Below are positions 1 to 11,047 of a stretch of DNA of 64,000 nucleotides, piece by piece. How positions within the stretch are numbered: position 1 is the first letter of the stretch; each line of letters starts with the position of its first letter. The stretch comes from Malania oleifera (lineage: Eukaryota > Streptophyta > Magnoliopsida > Santalales > Ximeniaceae), in contig NC_080426.1 of NCBI RefSeq assembly GCF_029873635.1, forward strand, positions 56,631,673 to 56,695,672. Reading direction: 5' to 3'. A program made the position numbers and the translations under genes. Below the pieces are notes generated by a model. The model saw only the letters and a program-made list of their open reading frames with translations. It made no database searches and had not been told where the DNA came from.

Positions 1-1223
1 AAAGTATTTTTGGGAAGTCTAAAATTCATCTACGAGGGTGCAAGTTCATCGACGAACTTTTTACAGGACTCGTCAATGAGGTGACATGGCTCGTCGATGA
101 ATCCCACAGTATAAATAGTGCTTAAACTCAGTTTTTATGTAAAAATTTCAGCGAAGACTCTCTCTCTCCTCTCTCTACGGTCCCTCTCCCATTTTTCTTC
201 GATTTCAACCTCGTTGGTCACCGAATCAACAATCTGAGGCCACTATGACGCTTCTGGCGGAGTTCTCTTCAAGTCTATTGGGGTGAATCGTTGGTGGGAT
301 CGAGTCGAATTTCTTCCCAGTATCAGGCTAAGGCCTTTTAGTCAATTTTTTGCCTTTTGACGGTTGTAGGAAAGGATGTAGGCAAAGAAATAATGACGTT
401 TCATTTTGGGATATTTGATTTTCAGGGTATTGAGTGGTGAACCCTGCAGATGTAGAACCCATCATAATAAGGTATTTTTAGCAGGAAACAGGTAGGGGAA
501 ATATGTTATGCTAGGCAGTTCTAGAATTATTTTTAGTATGAAATGTATATTTTTACCAGGTTATTATTTACAGCAGAACTTTATACAGTTTATCAAGTAT
601 GATTAATATGTTTTAAAATTACTGTGTGGCTTAAGAATATGAATATAGTACAAAAACATGTTTTACAGTATTTTTTAGAGATATGTTTTACAGAATATAC
701 AGATAATGAATATATTTTATAGCAATTACAGAAATACCATGATTATACAGTTTTACAGTACCATGACATACAGATTTATAATTAATTATAAAACACAATT
801 GATATAGATACAATTTTCTACAGCGTCATGATGGTTGATAATGTTATTACAGAATCATGGTAAAACAGATAGTTGTATATAGAAATGTATTATATAGTAT
901 TAGATCATGTTGGACCATTACAGATTACAGAGCACGGTACCGTTGCTACATACAGTATATAGAGTGCAACCACCTATTCAGATAATATGTGGTATAAAGG
1001 TCGATCGTATAGAGCCCATGAGTGGACAGGCTCCCCATTAGATATGGGTTGAGGAGGGTTGATCAGACCGATGGAGTATAGTGGTTTATTCTTGGTTGGC
1101 TAGCCAAGGTAGATCCCGCCTTCGGGTCGCAGAACCCTATCATGAGGGGTTAAATCATGACATACAGTTATCCACTGAGAAGTTTTCAGTTATTACTATG
1201 TTTATACAGATTTACAGAGATAG

Positions 1224-1265
<42 letters not shown>

Positions 1266-1790
1266 GTATTTTGAGTAGAAACCTAAAGTACAGAAATGTT
1301 AAGCAACACGGAAAAGGGTGATAATTTATATTCTCGGTATTATATTTACAGATTTAGTGATACATGATTATATAGTAATAGATTTTCATAGTATTGTAAC
1401 TTATTTGCCACACACTAGCAATAGCATATTTCGTCTTACTGAGCGTTGGCTCATCCCATTACTTTAACATTTTTCAGGTGATCCAAGTAGGCAAGCAGAC
1501 CAGGCTCGCAGATAGAGGGACCTCAGTATTGCCCTGACAATAGAGTGAGTATTTTTTGGAGTATTTTTGTATAGCCCTAGCCAATTGTGGGTATTTTTGG
1601 AAAACAGACATATTTTGGAAACATTTTAGCACTCTGGTATTGTATATAATTATATATGGTTGTGTTCATCTGATTTCCGCTTCTTGCTGCTTAAGTTGAT
1701 GATTGGGTTTAACCCAATGTGGTATTAGAGCATTATAAATGTCACAGTATTTTAAAAAAAAAAACCCAAGTTAAATAGCAGGTTGTTACA
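1..1790 (+). mobile_element. LTR family A (5' LTR of gypsy element A), cut by window start
   Basis: The segment ends in TTGTTACA and a plant iMet-type primer binding site follows at once, so it is a 5' LTR. It aligns with the reverse complement of the solo LTR at 16098-18336 from the CTCGTCGA-type repeats through the TATA box and CT-rich leader to the terminal AAATAGCAGG..TTACA. That copy is about 2.24 kb, so roughly the first few hundred bases here lie outside the window. It contains a (TA)n run at 1227-1261. The 60-codon ORF at 1081-1263 is not a gene; it runs into the microsatellite. Confidence 0.88.
26..118 (+). promoter_or_regulatory. LTR A promoter: CTCGTCGACGAG-type repeats and TATA box
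   Basis: Four degenerate copies of a CTCGTCGACGAG-like palindrome lie at about 28-105. A TATAAATAG box follows at 110-118 and a CT-rich stretch at about 155-180. The order array, TATA, pyrimidine patch recurs in the solo copy on the other strand (18310 down to 18040), so it is a conserved LTR promoter layout and not a chance run. Confidence 0.7.
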
Positions 1791-1794
1791 ATTT

Positions 1795-1806
1795 TGGTAT
1801 CAGAGC
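1795..1806 (+). other. Primer binding site, tRNA-iMet type
   Basis: TGGTATCAGAGC begins five bases after the LTR end. It is the common plant LTR-retrotransposon PBS complementary to the 3' end of initiator tRNA-Met. The untranslated leader from 1807 to 2197 holds no convincing ORF. Confidence 0.9.
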
Positions 1807-2197
1807 CTAGGTTGCTAGGTTCTGACGACTTTAGAGTGCAGCGGAAGCAATACCAGAGTATAGGAAAGGATTTGAGGTTGTTCGGTTGTCTGGGTACAGG
1901 ATTATGTGGTGGTTTCTGTGCTTTTCCTGGGGTGACTATTTTAGGAAAACTATAGTAAACTATTGTCGGGTCGTGAATCTAGGTGACAGAACTGGAGATT
2001 GAGTTAAGATCAGGGAAGGTAGTTAATTCTGAATTGGTATAGGATAGGTCTGCATAGGAAATAAGGTTCTTAAGTGTGTTTCTTGTTTCAGGATGGACTG
2101 GGGAAGCAGTGGCACGAATGCTAGGAAGGATAGTCCAGGACCTTCCAGCATAGGTAGAGGAGATATAGATGTTGTACTCCGTAGCGTCACTCAATAG

Positions 2198-3033
2198 GTG
2201 ATGGCTGAGATGACCACGAGCTCTGGGGAGCGTGGCTGTTCGATCGAGCTATTTACGCGGATGAAGCCCCCATCCTTTGCTAGAGGAGATGACCCGATTG
2301 TAGCTGAGAATTGGGTCCAGGACATCGAAGAGACGTTGGTTGTGCTTCCTTGTTTGGATGAGCAGAAGGTAGTATTTGTAGCATTTAAACTAATAAGGGA
2401 GGCAAAGCGCTGGTGGAGGTCAACACAACTGATAGAGGAGAAAAGACCGGTTCCAGTGCCAGTGACTTGGGATCAATTCAAGGAGTTGTTCTTTTAGCAA
2501 TATTTTCCTTCTATCGTTCGAAGCGTGAAGGTAGCAGACTTTCTGCATCTGGTACAGGGGCAAATGACCGTATCCCAGTACGCAGCTCGATTTATCGAGC
2601 ACGTTTTGCTCCATATCTAGCACCTGATGATGAGAAAAAGGCAAGAAAGTTTGAGGAGGGACTGAAGCAGAATTTTTTTGAGCAGGTGATTGGCTTCAGA
2701 GCTCAAACATTTATGGAGGTTTTAAACAGAGCTACAATCATTGAGAGTGGTATACAGAGGGGTATAGCATCTTAGAGTCATAGGAAAAGGCCTATGCATC
2801 AGGGCTTTCAAGCTGGCTCTACTAGGGGTCCATGGAGAGGAGGTCGTGATAGGGGAGATCAAATGCAGATGACAGGACCTTGTGGGAATCAAGGTGCGCC
2901 GTATGTCCCGGTATGTCAAACGTGCAGGAGACATCATTTGGGGGAGTGCCGGGTAGGAAAAGATGTATGCTATCAATGTGGGAGACCTAGCTATATGGCA
3001 TTGCATGCCCAGGACTGCCAAACTAGGTCCTAA
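2198..3033 (+). pseudogene. Ty3/gypsy gag remnant (element A)
   Basis: This is the capsid-nucleocapsid region of a plant gypsy element, broken by a stop and frameshifts. The first frame (2198-2497) shows the core MKPPSFARGDDPIVAENW, then EAKRWW and WDQFKELFF. A stop at 2495 and a frame change follow, and capsid sequence resumes with YLAPDDEKKARKFEEGL (about 2617-2775). A nucleocapsid-like region at 2794-3033 keeps Cys/His spacing (CQTC, then CYQCGRP..ALHAQDC), although the second knuckle is damaged. Gag of this type packages element RNA into cytoplasmic particles. The breaks mean no functional Gag can be made from this copy. It belongs with the LTR at 1-1790 and the pol remnant that follows. 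Confidence 0.85.
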
Positions 3034-3089
3034 CTCCCAGGCCTTATCGGGGAGGATATCAAGCGCCTCGTGGAGGACAGCAGAGGAAT

Positions 3090-4877
3090 GTGGCCCTGGC
3101 AAGGGTTTACGCGTTAATGCCGGGTGATGCTGAGACTTCCACGAATATGGTGACAGGTACTTTTACTATTTTATCACATTCTGTTATTGTTTTATTTGAT
3201 TCAAGTGCTACTCATTCATTTGTCTCCGCATCCTACATTAAATTGTCTGGAGGTGAGACCCAATTATTAGATATGGAGTTGTCGGTAGCTACACTGTCAG
3301 GGTTAGTGATACGGTGTCAGAGTGTGCTTAGAGGTTATCCAATAGAAATTTAGGGGAGAGTGCTTCCAGCCGACCTGATTGTATTTGAAATGTGTGGGTT
3401 TGATGTAATACCAGGTATGGATTGGTTGGCTTCTAATCATGCCACCATTGATTGTCGTTAGAAAGAAGTAATTTTCAGACCCCCTGGTGAGCAAGAATTC
3501 AGGTTTGTTGGCTCTCATGTACGTGCTCCATCACAGCTAGTATTAGCAATGCAGGCGAGTGGATTATTCCTAAACTGACGTCAAGGGTTTGTGGCTTTTG
3601 TAAAAGAAGTGTCGGAGAATGAAGTGAAGCTTGACAGTACCCCAGTCATACGAGAATTTCCAGATGTTTTTCCAGAGGAGCCACTAGGGTTACCTCCCGA
3701 ACGTGAGGTGAATTTTCCTATAGATTTACCTCTAGGGATGGAACCGATTTCTAAGGTTCCTTATCGTATGGCTCCAGCTGAGCTAGGAGAATTGAAGAAT
3801 CAATTGCAAGACTTGCTGAATAGGGGATTTATACGACCCAGTGTAACGTCATGGGGAGCTCTAGTGTTTTTTGTAAAGAAGAAAGACAGGTCTCTGAGGA
3901 TGTGTATTGATTATAGAGAAATAAACAAGGTTACTATTAAAAATAAATATCCTCTACCCCGTATTGAGGATTTGTTTTATCAGCTCCAAGGTACATGGGT
4001 ATATTCCAAGATCGACCTCAGATCAGGTTATCATTAGGTGAGGGTAAAACAGAGGATGTTGCAAAGATAGCTTTCAGGACCAGGTATAGGCACTACAAAT
4101 TCCTCGTTATGCCGTTTGGTTTGATGAATGCCCCAATTGTGTTTATGAATTTAATGAATAAAGTCTTTCACCAGTATCTAGACCAGTTTATGGTGGTTTT
4201 TATTGATGATATATTGGTGTACTCGAGGAATTTTAAGGATCATGAGATGTATTTGAGACGAATATTGTAGACTCTCGGGGAAGAGAAGCTCTATGCCAAG
4301 TTTAGCAAGTGTGAGTTTTGGCTTGAGAAGGTTGCATTTCTAGGCCACGTGATCTCAGGAGACGGTATATCAGTGGGTCCTAGCAAGATCGATGTGGTAG
4401 TGAATTGGGTCAGGCCGAAGAACATGCAGGAAGTTAAAAGTTTATTAGGACTGGCTGGTTATTACCATCAATTTGTTAAGGGGTTTTTGGATTTGTCAGA
4501 ACCTCTCACGCATTTGACCAAGAAGAATGCCAGATTTGTGTGGGATGAAGAATGCGAGCAGAGTTTTCAGGAACTAAAGTAGCAGCTCGTCATTGCACCA
4601 GTACTGATTATTCCATTAGGAGGTGATAAGTATGTGATTTACAGTGATGCGTCTTTGAAAGGGCTTGGTTGTGTACTGATGCAACATGGTAGGGTTGTGG
4701 CATATGCGTCCAGACAATTGAAAGAATATGAAAAGAACTACCCTACTCATGATCTGGAATTAGCTGCGGTTGTACATGCACTGAAGATCTAGAGACATTA
4801 CTTATATGGTGAGAGATGTGAAATATTTTCGGATCACAAAAGCCTAAAGTACATTTTCACACAAAAAGAGTTGAATA
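3090..4877 (+). pseudogene. Ty3/gypsy pol remnant: protease, RT, RNase H (element A)
   Basis: The protease region at 3090-3353 has LFDSSATHSF where an active enzyme has DSGATHSF, so the catalytic Gly is Ser. The spacer ends in a GMDWL-like motif near 3415. RT runs from about 3640: [38 protein letters not shown], then the catalytic [11 protein letters not shown] near 4200. RNase H follows from about 4600, with [10 protein letters not shown], the ELAAVVHAL region and [11 protein letters not shown]. Stops interrupt it at about 3351, 3459, 4035, 4268, 4580 and 4791. The frame ends abruptly at about 4877, within the RNase H region, where LTR B sequence begins. Integrase and the rest of the element are missing. 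Domain order and PBS fit Ty3/gypsy, probably Tekay/Del-like; without integrase the chromodomain cannot be checked. Confidence 0.9.
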
Positions 4878-5901
4878 GAGAGCACGGTAATTTTGCTAGC
4901 GAGGTGTTAGTGAAACCACATGGTCTTATGGAGAGTATGGCGTGACAATCGATTGAGCTAGTGAGAAGGGTAGTTTTGCCACCTAGATTCCGGACTAGGA
5001 GTGGGCAGGCCAATCGTACTACAAACAGCCAGTTTCCTTGTTTTGATTTAACCAGGTAGGCCAGTCGCTATTAGGTTCAGATTTCGGGCCACACAACCTA
5101 ATTATGGGGGGAAGCATGACGATGTGAATATCCTCAGGGCAGCCATGAGTTACATACTGAATGTGTATTTGTACTGGTGGACTCTTATGAGCTAGTTTGT
5201 GAAATGAAAATGAGAAATGAAGGAGTGTGAGTTTAATTGCATAAATAATTAGGGTGAAGCGAAACTCTCCGCCTGAGGGCTTACTTAGTAAGGTGAATGC
5301 CCTGATAAGTATCAGTTGTAGCTGCACCCGAGTTAATCGGGTGAGGTTACAAAAGATATCAGAGCAAAGGGGCGCTACATGTATGGGCGTGTAATCTCCC
5401 CTATCCTTGGGAACTTTTTCTGATAAATATTGGTTGTATATGTGTAAGTATAGAAATGGTAACATAGATTATGAAATTATATTTATTTTTTATAAGATTA
5501 TGAGTACATATTGGTATATTTTCTCAGATGATGTAATAACTTAAATAAGTATATTATGACATAACTAAACTTATACTGCCACACAGTATGAATAATTTAT
5601 TCCTTCTTAGTGAGAGGTGTCTCTCCCAAATATCTAAACATTTCATGAAACTATGACAGACCAGTGGATAGAGCTCCGAGATAGATGGGAGTTGGTACCC
5701 TGGTAGACGGAGTAAGTGTTTTGTGTTGGAGATATGTTTGTGTAATCCCCTAGGGTATGTTATGGATTTTTGGGATATGTATAGATGTATAGAACTCTGG
5801 TTATTTGTATTCTGGATGGTTTGTAAATATTGACTTCCACTATTAGGTTTGTTTGTATGAGATTGATTGTTTACCCAATACCCATTTCAAGTCGAGTTAC
5901 A
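4878..5901 (+). mobile_element. LTR family B, 5'-truncated copy (B1)
   Basis: From AGAGCACGG onward the sequence aligns with LTR B2 (15870-16097 and 18342-19135), including TGTTAGTG, the GGCCACACAACC stretch, GGGGGGAAGCATGACG and the final GAGTTACA. The first ~1.5 kb of the LTR is missing; its place is taken by the RNase H remnant of element A. Near 5100 this copy is uninterrupted where B2 carries a solo LTR, so it serves as an empty-site paralogue. The 148-codon minus-strand ORF at 5019-5465 is a shadow inside this LTR. Confidence 0.85.
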
Positions 5902-6633
5902 TTAGAATGGTATCAGAGTTTTAGACACGATAGATGTTTGATTAATATTTATTATTTATTAGAGCCTGGGTTGCTAGGTTCTGCAAACTTTAGTGAACAA
6001 CGGAATACAATACCAGAGTATAGGAATGGATTTTGCGGAGAATACGAGATGGGTAGATTGAAATATGAGTTAGCTATTGTAAGAGGAGGAGATTGGGAAT
6101 TTAAGGTTCTATCTTGCAACCTGGAGGCAAGAAATTTGGTGATTATTTCTGTAGTTTTCCTCAGGTGATGATCTCAGGAAAGTCATAGTAAACTATCGCC
6201 AGTTTTTGTTTATGAGGGATAAGACTGAATCTTAAATTTGGAATAAGGATGTTAAGTGAATAAGGATGTTAATTCAATTGGTGGTAAAAGGATATTTTGT
6301 TTCTAAGGAGAGGGATTGGAACTTGAGATATTAATTGGTTGGGTAAGTCATAATTTCTGTGGATTTAGGGTTTGGTCCTTAAAATGGCTTAGGGCATATA
6401 AGAAGAAGGATAGATAAGGTTTTGAGACTGAGTAGTGTGTTAAGACTTACCTTGGAAATGTGGATGTTTAACCATTTTCTTAGTAAGAAATTTGTATCAG
6501 TTATGTTAAGGTATCAAAAATTTACGATTATTTTGGTTCTATTTTTAGGATGGACCCAGGGAATAACAACGCAAATATTGGAAGTAATGACAACGTGGGG
6601 GCTTCCAGCATAGGTGGCAGTGACTTTGAATAG
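5902..6633 (+). other. Interrupted PBS and leader of element B1
   Basis: TGGTATCAGAG lies at 5908-5918. Instead of continuing into CCTGGGTTGCTAGG, as it does in element A, it is followed by about 46 bp before AGAGCCTGGGTTGCTAGG resumes near 5960. B2 has the same extra segment (19142 onward). The rest to 6633 is untranslated leader with only short ORFs. Confidence 0.7.
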
Positions 6634-7440
6634 GTGTTGTGTAGTGTAGACCAATTGGTCATGGCAGGGATTATATGGAACTATGGGGGACAGAACTGCC
6701 CACCAACTGACTCGAGCTGCACTGTCAAGAAATTTATCTACATGAATCCCCCGACTTTTATGAGGGGAACCGATCAGATCACTATGAAGGAATGGATCCA
6801 AGATATAGAAGATATATTGGCATGTCTCCACTATGCAGACGAGCAGAAAGTTATGTATGTTGTTTTTAAAATGATTGCGGAGGCTAAGCGTTGGTGGATG
6901 CAGGTAAAGCTACTTGAAGAACAAAGGCTGGAACCAACAACCCTGACATGGAACCATTTTAAGAAAATTTTCTATGATCGATACATTCACTCTTCTACCA
7001 GAAATGCCCAAGTGGAGGAGTTTATAAACCTGAACCAAAGGAAGAGATCTATGCCTCCTAAATTTCAGACAGGTACCAGTTAGGAGCCTTCGAGAAGACA
7101 TGGTAGCAGTATAGGCCAGAGACAGGGGATGGGAGACTGAGTAGTACAAGACAGACTGATGCCCCCTCTCTGTGCTAGACGCTACAAGAGACAACCAGGA
7201 GAGTGTTGGGTCAGGGAGGTGATATATTACCAGTGCTATCAGCATGGCCACATGGCGAGAGATTATCGAGCACCTCCAGTAATTGCGCCTGCTCCTAGAC
7301 CGTATAGAGGAGGTCACCAGGAACCCCAAGGCGGTCAGCAAAGGAATATTGCCCCAGCACATGTCGATGTTTTGACGCTAGGAGATGCTGAGGCGGCAGG
7401 AGATGTCGTGACAGTACTGTTTCAATACTATCATATAAAG
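6634..7440 (+). pseudogene. Ty3/gypsy gag remnant (element B1)
   Basis: This is a second, divergent gypsy gag. The frame at 6634-7083 holds the capsid core: NPPTFMRGTDQ, EWIQDIEDILA, DEQKVMYVVFKMIAEAKRWW and WNHFKKIFYDRY, which parallels element A. The middle of the capsid, seen in A as EEGLKQNFFEQ, is missing after about 7083. A degenerate zinc knuckle at about 7200-7275 reads YYQCYQHGHMARDY, so its first and last Cys are lost. A PYRGGHQEPQGGQQRN linker comparable to that of element A follows. Stops and deletions make this copy non-functional. Confidence 0.82.
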
Positions 7441-7445
7441 CTACT

Positions 7446-8172
7446 GTCTTGTTTGATTCAGGGGTGACTCATTATTTTATTGCCCAGAAATTTGTTAAAT
7501 TTTGTGGGATAGAAACTCAGCTGTTAGATATCAGTTTGTCAGTGTCTACACTAACTAGGTTTGTAGTGTTGTGTAGGAAGTTACTCGGGAACTGTCTAGT
7601 TTGTATTCAAGGGGATCTTTACCAGCTGACTTGGTGATTTTAGATATGCATGGGTTCGAGGTAATTCTAGGGATGGACTGGCTAGCTGCTAACTACGCCA
7701 CTATGGACTATTATCAGAGAGAGGTGGTATTCAAACCCTCAGGAGGACAGAAGTACAGATTTGTGGGGTCATGTGTGTGCACCCCACCACAGATATTATC
7801 CACCACTCAGGCGAGGAGATTATTGCTGGAGGGTTGTCAAGGATATTTCGCCTGTGTGAAAGAAGTATCAGAAGGGGAGTTAAGGTTAGAGACTATCCCA
7901 GTAGTGAGGGATTTTCCTTATATATATCTCGAGGATTTTTCGAGACTACTTCCTGATTGTGAGGTAGAATTTGCTATTGATCTTGTTCCAGGGACAGCGC
8001 CGATTTCTAAAGTTTCGTACAGAATGGCACCGGTAGAATTAAAAAAAGTTAAAGGAATAGTTATAAGAATTATTAGATAAAGGGTCTATCAAGCCCAGCA
8101 TGTCATCCTGGGGAGCACTAGTATTGTTTGTGAAAAAGAAAGATGGGTCGATGAGAATGTGCATCGACTACA
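7446..8172 (+). pseudogene. Ty3/gypsy protease and start of RT (element B1)
   Basis: The protease active site LFDSGVTHYF (about 7446) keeps the catalytic D-S-G. After a frameshift, GSLPADLVILDMHGFEVILG and MDWLAANYATMD mark the protease-RT linker. The RT N-terminus is recognisable as FAIDLVPGTAPISKVSYRMA near 7970-8030, and after further frame changes the SMRMCIDY motif comes at about 8148-8170. The coding similarity stops there; the finger/palm core and everything after it are missing. The break lies at the same point of RT where catalytic motif A would follow. Confidence 0.82.
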
Positions 8173-8754
8173 TATTTTCATATTTCCATAAGTCGGCCAA
8201 AATAGTGGGGACAGTTTAATCCTAAAATTAAGATGTCTATAAGAATGTAATATACTAAGTGGGCAACAAATGGACTCCTATGTTTTGTGGAAATTCTTTA
8301 TTCCCTGGGAAGTGATGTTATCACCATAACCTGAAAACAAACATGAGAATAAGATGTCATGGACATCACATTGCCAAGTATTTCGAAGGATCCTGTGAAC
8401 CAAATAACACCTAATAGAATCATCTTTAGCAACACACTTAGAAGAAAAAAAAATCATAATGATACTCGGAACTTCGGCAATCTGCTATCTAGAAGGAAAA
8501 CTATACATGCTAGGCCCTAGAGCTTTATCTTTTTGCTCTATCTTGTGCAAATCCTACTTGGCAATGGGACACCAATTAAATTGCTTAGGCATCGGTTTAG
8601 TTGGGATTTTATTTGTATATAGCTTAATGTGAAATCTTCTATTATTTTCTGCAATTGATTGTGGCGTTTGAAGACATCTTTACAATCTAATCCTTCTACC
8701 ATTAGCAACTCTCTAGCACAAATGAATATCACCCTTTCCTTCCTGGTCCATTTC
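8173..8754 (+). other. Unassigned spacer
   Basis: I recognise nothing here. A 64-codon minus-strand ORF (8538-8732) has no familiar motif. It lies between the broken RT of B1 and the outer end of LTR C1, so it may be flanking sequence of either element. Confidence 0.4.
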
Positions 8755-11047
8755 TGTTAGAATTGGTGTATTCCCAAGAGGGGGGGTGAATTGGAATTTT
8801 AAAATTTATCACCTAGGTTGAACTGGATAAATAGCAATATATACACAACCTAGGGTATGCCTATTCAATTTCCAAATGCGTAGATAAATATAATGTGAAA
8901 ATTAAGTCATACGCATCATTCACCCATAACATACATGTGCGGTAAATATAAAGTGCGGAAATAAAAATGAACACACGATATGTTATCGGGGTTCGGCCAA
9001 CCGTGCCTATGTCCCCGCCTCAAGCTCGCAAGCTAGAGGATTCCACTAATAGCTCACTTAAGGGTGGAGCGGCACCGTTTACAACCAGGTCAAATTAACA
9101 CAGGGTTGACCTCAACCTTAACCAGGTCAAATTAACACAGGGCTGACCTCAACCTTAACCAAGTCAATTAGCGGGGCTGACCTCAACCTACACGCCTTAA
9201 CAGGACGACGCACCTAGCTTTCCTAACCGGGTCTAAGCCAATCCGAGACTATTCCAGGGCTAGTCTCCCTCTTCAGGCCCGTGCCTGGAAATACAATCAA
9301 AGTGTATTACAATGAACTGGTACAGTGATTGTGCTTTTAAGTAAAGCAGATATGTACCCAAATTCGCACAATAATATACACCACAAATATGAAATAATTT
9401 GTAAGCTCAATGTGGTCAATATGGTTCAACTCTCAAAGTATATTCTATCAGTGTAATGTGTACGTGAGAGTGTCGAACTAACAGTCTTTGTATCACAAGA
9501 TATGTTCAATAAATAGGTTCACACAAAGATGTCAAGTCTTGTATATTTCGATCATTTAGATATTTCAAGCATGTAAGTATTAAACGATGTATATGCTTGA
9601 TTTGCAAAAGACGTGTAATCTTTGTATTCAGCAAATGATATATGAGTGAAAGAATGTTGCAACAAAGATCACAATCACACATGCAAATATCTCTTCAAAG
9701 TATTTTGCAACATAAAAGTACAATAGATATTTGAAAGTGTTTTGAAAAGTTTTTGCAGACAAAAGCAAATACACTCTTCTCAAGATCTTGCAATGAAGGT
9801 GCAAGCTTAGAAGATCTAACAAGGTCTTCTTAGGAGATGCTTTATTAGCAAAAGCCTCCTAAGAATCCTAAGGTTTGGTTCTCAAGAAAATCAAACGAGT
9901 AACACAAGGAGAGCAAACATATTAAGCAAAACACTCAATCAACTTACAAAATATGTAGGCAATGCTAGAAGGCAAGTATGAGTGGTTTGAGTAATAAAAT
10001 GAGTATTATAGGGTTTTGGTTTTTCAAAGAATTTTTCCCTAATCAAGGTGGCTAATGCCCCATAATCTTTGCAAATGAAGGCATATATATAGGCAAGGGA
10101 GAAAATATGACCGTTGGGGACCTATAGGGTATTATCAGAAAAGTTTAATGAAGTTTAGTGCATTTTAACCCTGTTTAGAAAAGTATTAACCACGGTAAAA
10201 ATGGGAGCAACCCGAGAGGTCCGGTCGACCAAAGGTAGCTCGGTCGACCGGGACTCAAGTAGCTCGGTCGACCGAGGGCATTTTGAACTAAGGGGTCGGT
10301 CGACTGGGTAAGGGCGATTTTTGAAATCTCCGAGTTTCGGTCGACCGAGGCCTTTTTGAACTGCACGGCTCGGTCGACCTAGTTGTTGGGAATTCTCCCG
10401 AGGCGCTTCGGTCGACCGAGTTGTTGGAGTACAAAAAGTGGTCGGTCGACCGGGGGGTCAAATAGTTGACTCCCAGGTGGTTCGGTCGACCGAGGTCAAA
10501 TGACCTGTAAGGGGTCAGTCGACCGGGACCAGGTCAAATAGTTGACCCGTACCGGTTTCGGTCGACCGGGCCAATTTGAACTGTTTGGCTCGGTCGACCG
10601 AAAGTGCACCAAGTGTGCATTTCGGTCCCGAATTGACCCAACTCAATCAATTTTAAGTGCCTAATAAACATATGTGCATTTTGTGTGTGTCCTAAGGCCA
10701 CTTGGGGTCCAATTTTGAAGACACCGAAAAAGTCCGGTGTCGGTCGACCTTCGGTCGCCCGAAGGTACACTCTAAGGTCTTTCTATGGTTCGGTTTGAGC
10801 TTACAAAGTAAATCATTCATGTGATGTGTGTGAGCTTATTACAAACCGAAAAACCCTAATTACTATTACAGACAATTTCACTGGAAAATATTTCAATTAA
10901 GAGTTTATGAAACTGTCTTCAAGCCTTTCTTGCTTTGTGCACATCTTGATCTTGTCATTCTTGATTCCTGCACAAAAACTCAATTACCCATTAGATACAA
11001 TGAGTATTTGTCATAATCAAAACCGGGCGTGACACGTAAGGTCAACA
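8755..11047 (-). mobile_element. LTR family C, 3' LTR of copia element C1
   Basis: Read on the minus strand, it starts TGTTGACCTTACGTG at 11047 and ends GGAATACACCAATTCTAACA at 8755. A polypurine tract (AAAAAAGGGGGAGAT) precedes the start, at 11048-11062. It is homologous to 39813-43850 and 40667-42664, sharing the AGAGGGGGGG..GAATTGG end, the TTCGGCCAA..TGCCTA(C/T)GTCCC block and a GTCGAC array. The PPT beside its start makes it a 3' LTR. Very long U3, PPT and gag type fit the SIRE/Maximus branch of Ty1/copia. Confidence 0.87.
10083..10748 (-). promoter_or_regulatory. LTR C promoter: GTCGAC palindrome array upstream of TATA
   Basis: Thirteen GTCGAC cores occur between 10224 and 10748, mostly inside GGTCGACC or TCGGTCGACCGA. 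The copy at 10263-10276 (CTCGGTCGACCGAG) is a perfect 14-bp palindrome. A TATATATA box on the minus strand lies at about 10083-10092, about 130 bp downstream of the array in LTR orientation. The other two LTR C copies have the same array (41190-41545 and 43020-43460), more decayed by CpG-type changes. Confidence 0.75.

Noticed and set aside
5019-5465. 148-codon minus-strand ORF
   Set aside because: It lies inside LTR B1; the homologous part of B2 does not keep it open and there is no domain.
6910-7362. 150-codon minus-strand ORF
   Set aside because: Antisense to the gag remnant of element B1.
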